DNA of 64,000 nt from assembly GCA_025056865.1 (NCBI GenBank), contig JANWVO010000037.1:1-64000 (forward strand). The letters are read 5' to 3'. Position numbers and translations under genes: made by a program. The stretch is from Bryobacteraceae bacterium. Lineage in GTDB: Bacteria > Acidobacteriota > Terriglobia > Bryobacterales > Bryobacteraceae. Under the pieces are notes generated by a model, which was not told the origin of the DNA, made no database searches, and saw nothing but the letters and a program-made list of their open reading frames with translations. Shown piece after piece: positions 62,027 to 64,000 of the stretch (position 1 is its first letter; every line of letters starts with the position of its first letter).

Positions 62027-64000
<1,974 letters not shown>

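Overview
High-GC, gene-dense chromosomal DNA from what looks like an Acidobacteriota member of the Bryobacterales/Solibacterales type. The main evidence is a von Willebrand factor protein with the N-terminal signature of the VWFA-related Acidobacterial family (8363-9688, minus), a free-standing domain of the Solibacter C-terminal type (46234-47079), and Tat-exported Gfo/Idh/MocA and glycosidase-like proteins. No transposase, integrase of phage type, tRNA, rRNA or CRISPR array was found. The taxonomic call is inference from gene families, not from a marker search.

Layout. 1-3.2 kb: a degenerate dihydropteroate synthase, an SDR dehydrogenase and a GH51 arabinofuranosidase. 3.3-7.7 kb: a large zinc-ribbon protein with an internal 57-residue repeat, then a TPR protein. 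7.7-8.4 kb: no gene seen. 8.4-11.6 kb (minus): VWA protein and M61 peptidase. 11.6-15.5 kb: trmFO-xerC and a PAS/kinase/receiver hybrid. 15.6-16.2 kb (minus): a secreted cysteine-rich protein gene broken by one missing base. 16.8-22.8 kb: sugar isomerase-like TIM barrel, YihY/BrkB membrane protein, zinc-ribbon membrane protein, two Gfo/Idh/MocA oxidoreductases, and a two-gene YeeE/YedE transporter. 23-24.6 kb: rpsT and recA, with recA carrying an E. coli-like SOS box. 24.7-33 kb: a secreted concanavalin-like protein, a small AAA ATPase, an AMP-ligase/ACP/acyltransferase fusion, a TPR protein, a GT9 glycosyltransferase and a GT39-like membrane transferase.

33.2-42.1 kb is a complete Pil-Chp-like chemosensory operon: TPR/zinc-ribbon/receiver (PilG-like), receiver (PilH-like), CheW with a very long acidic linker, a PilJ-like methyl-accepting protein, and a CheA-family histidine kinase with three HPt sites, a CheW domain and a receiver. 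No pilus structural gene lies next to it. 42.2-46.1 kb holds divergent uvrA and mutY. 46.2-53.5 kb holds secreted proteins, a receiver, a UPF0182 membrane protein and a glycosidase-like protein. 53.6-56.7 kb (minus) is a pyrimidine operon (pyrR-pyrB-pyrC) led by a small secreted protein, divergent from hom. 58.1-61.1 kb (minus) has a second homoserine dehydrogenase-like gene coupled to a DUF4139 protein. The window ends with a receiver, an unknown conserved protein and a 5'-truncated glgB.

DNA-repair genes are concentrated here (recA, uvrA, mutY), but only recA has a visible SOS-type operator. Several transcription units appear to start at or within a few bases of the initiation codon (leaderless pattern), with a TAnnnT-type -10 box 6-9 bases upstream of the start.
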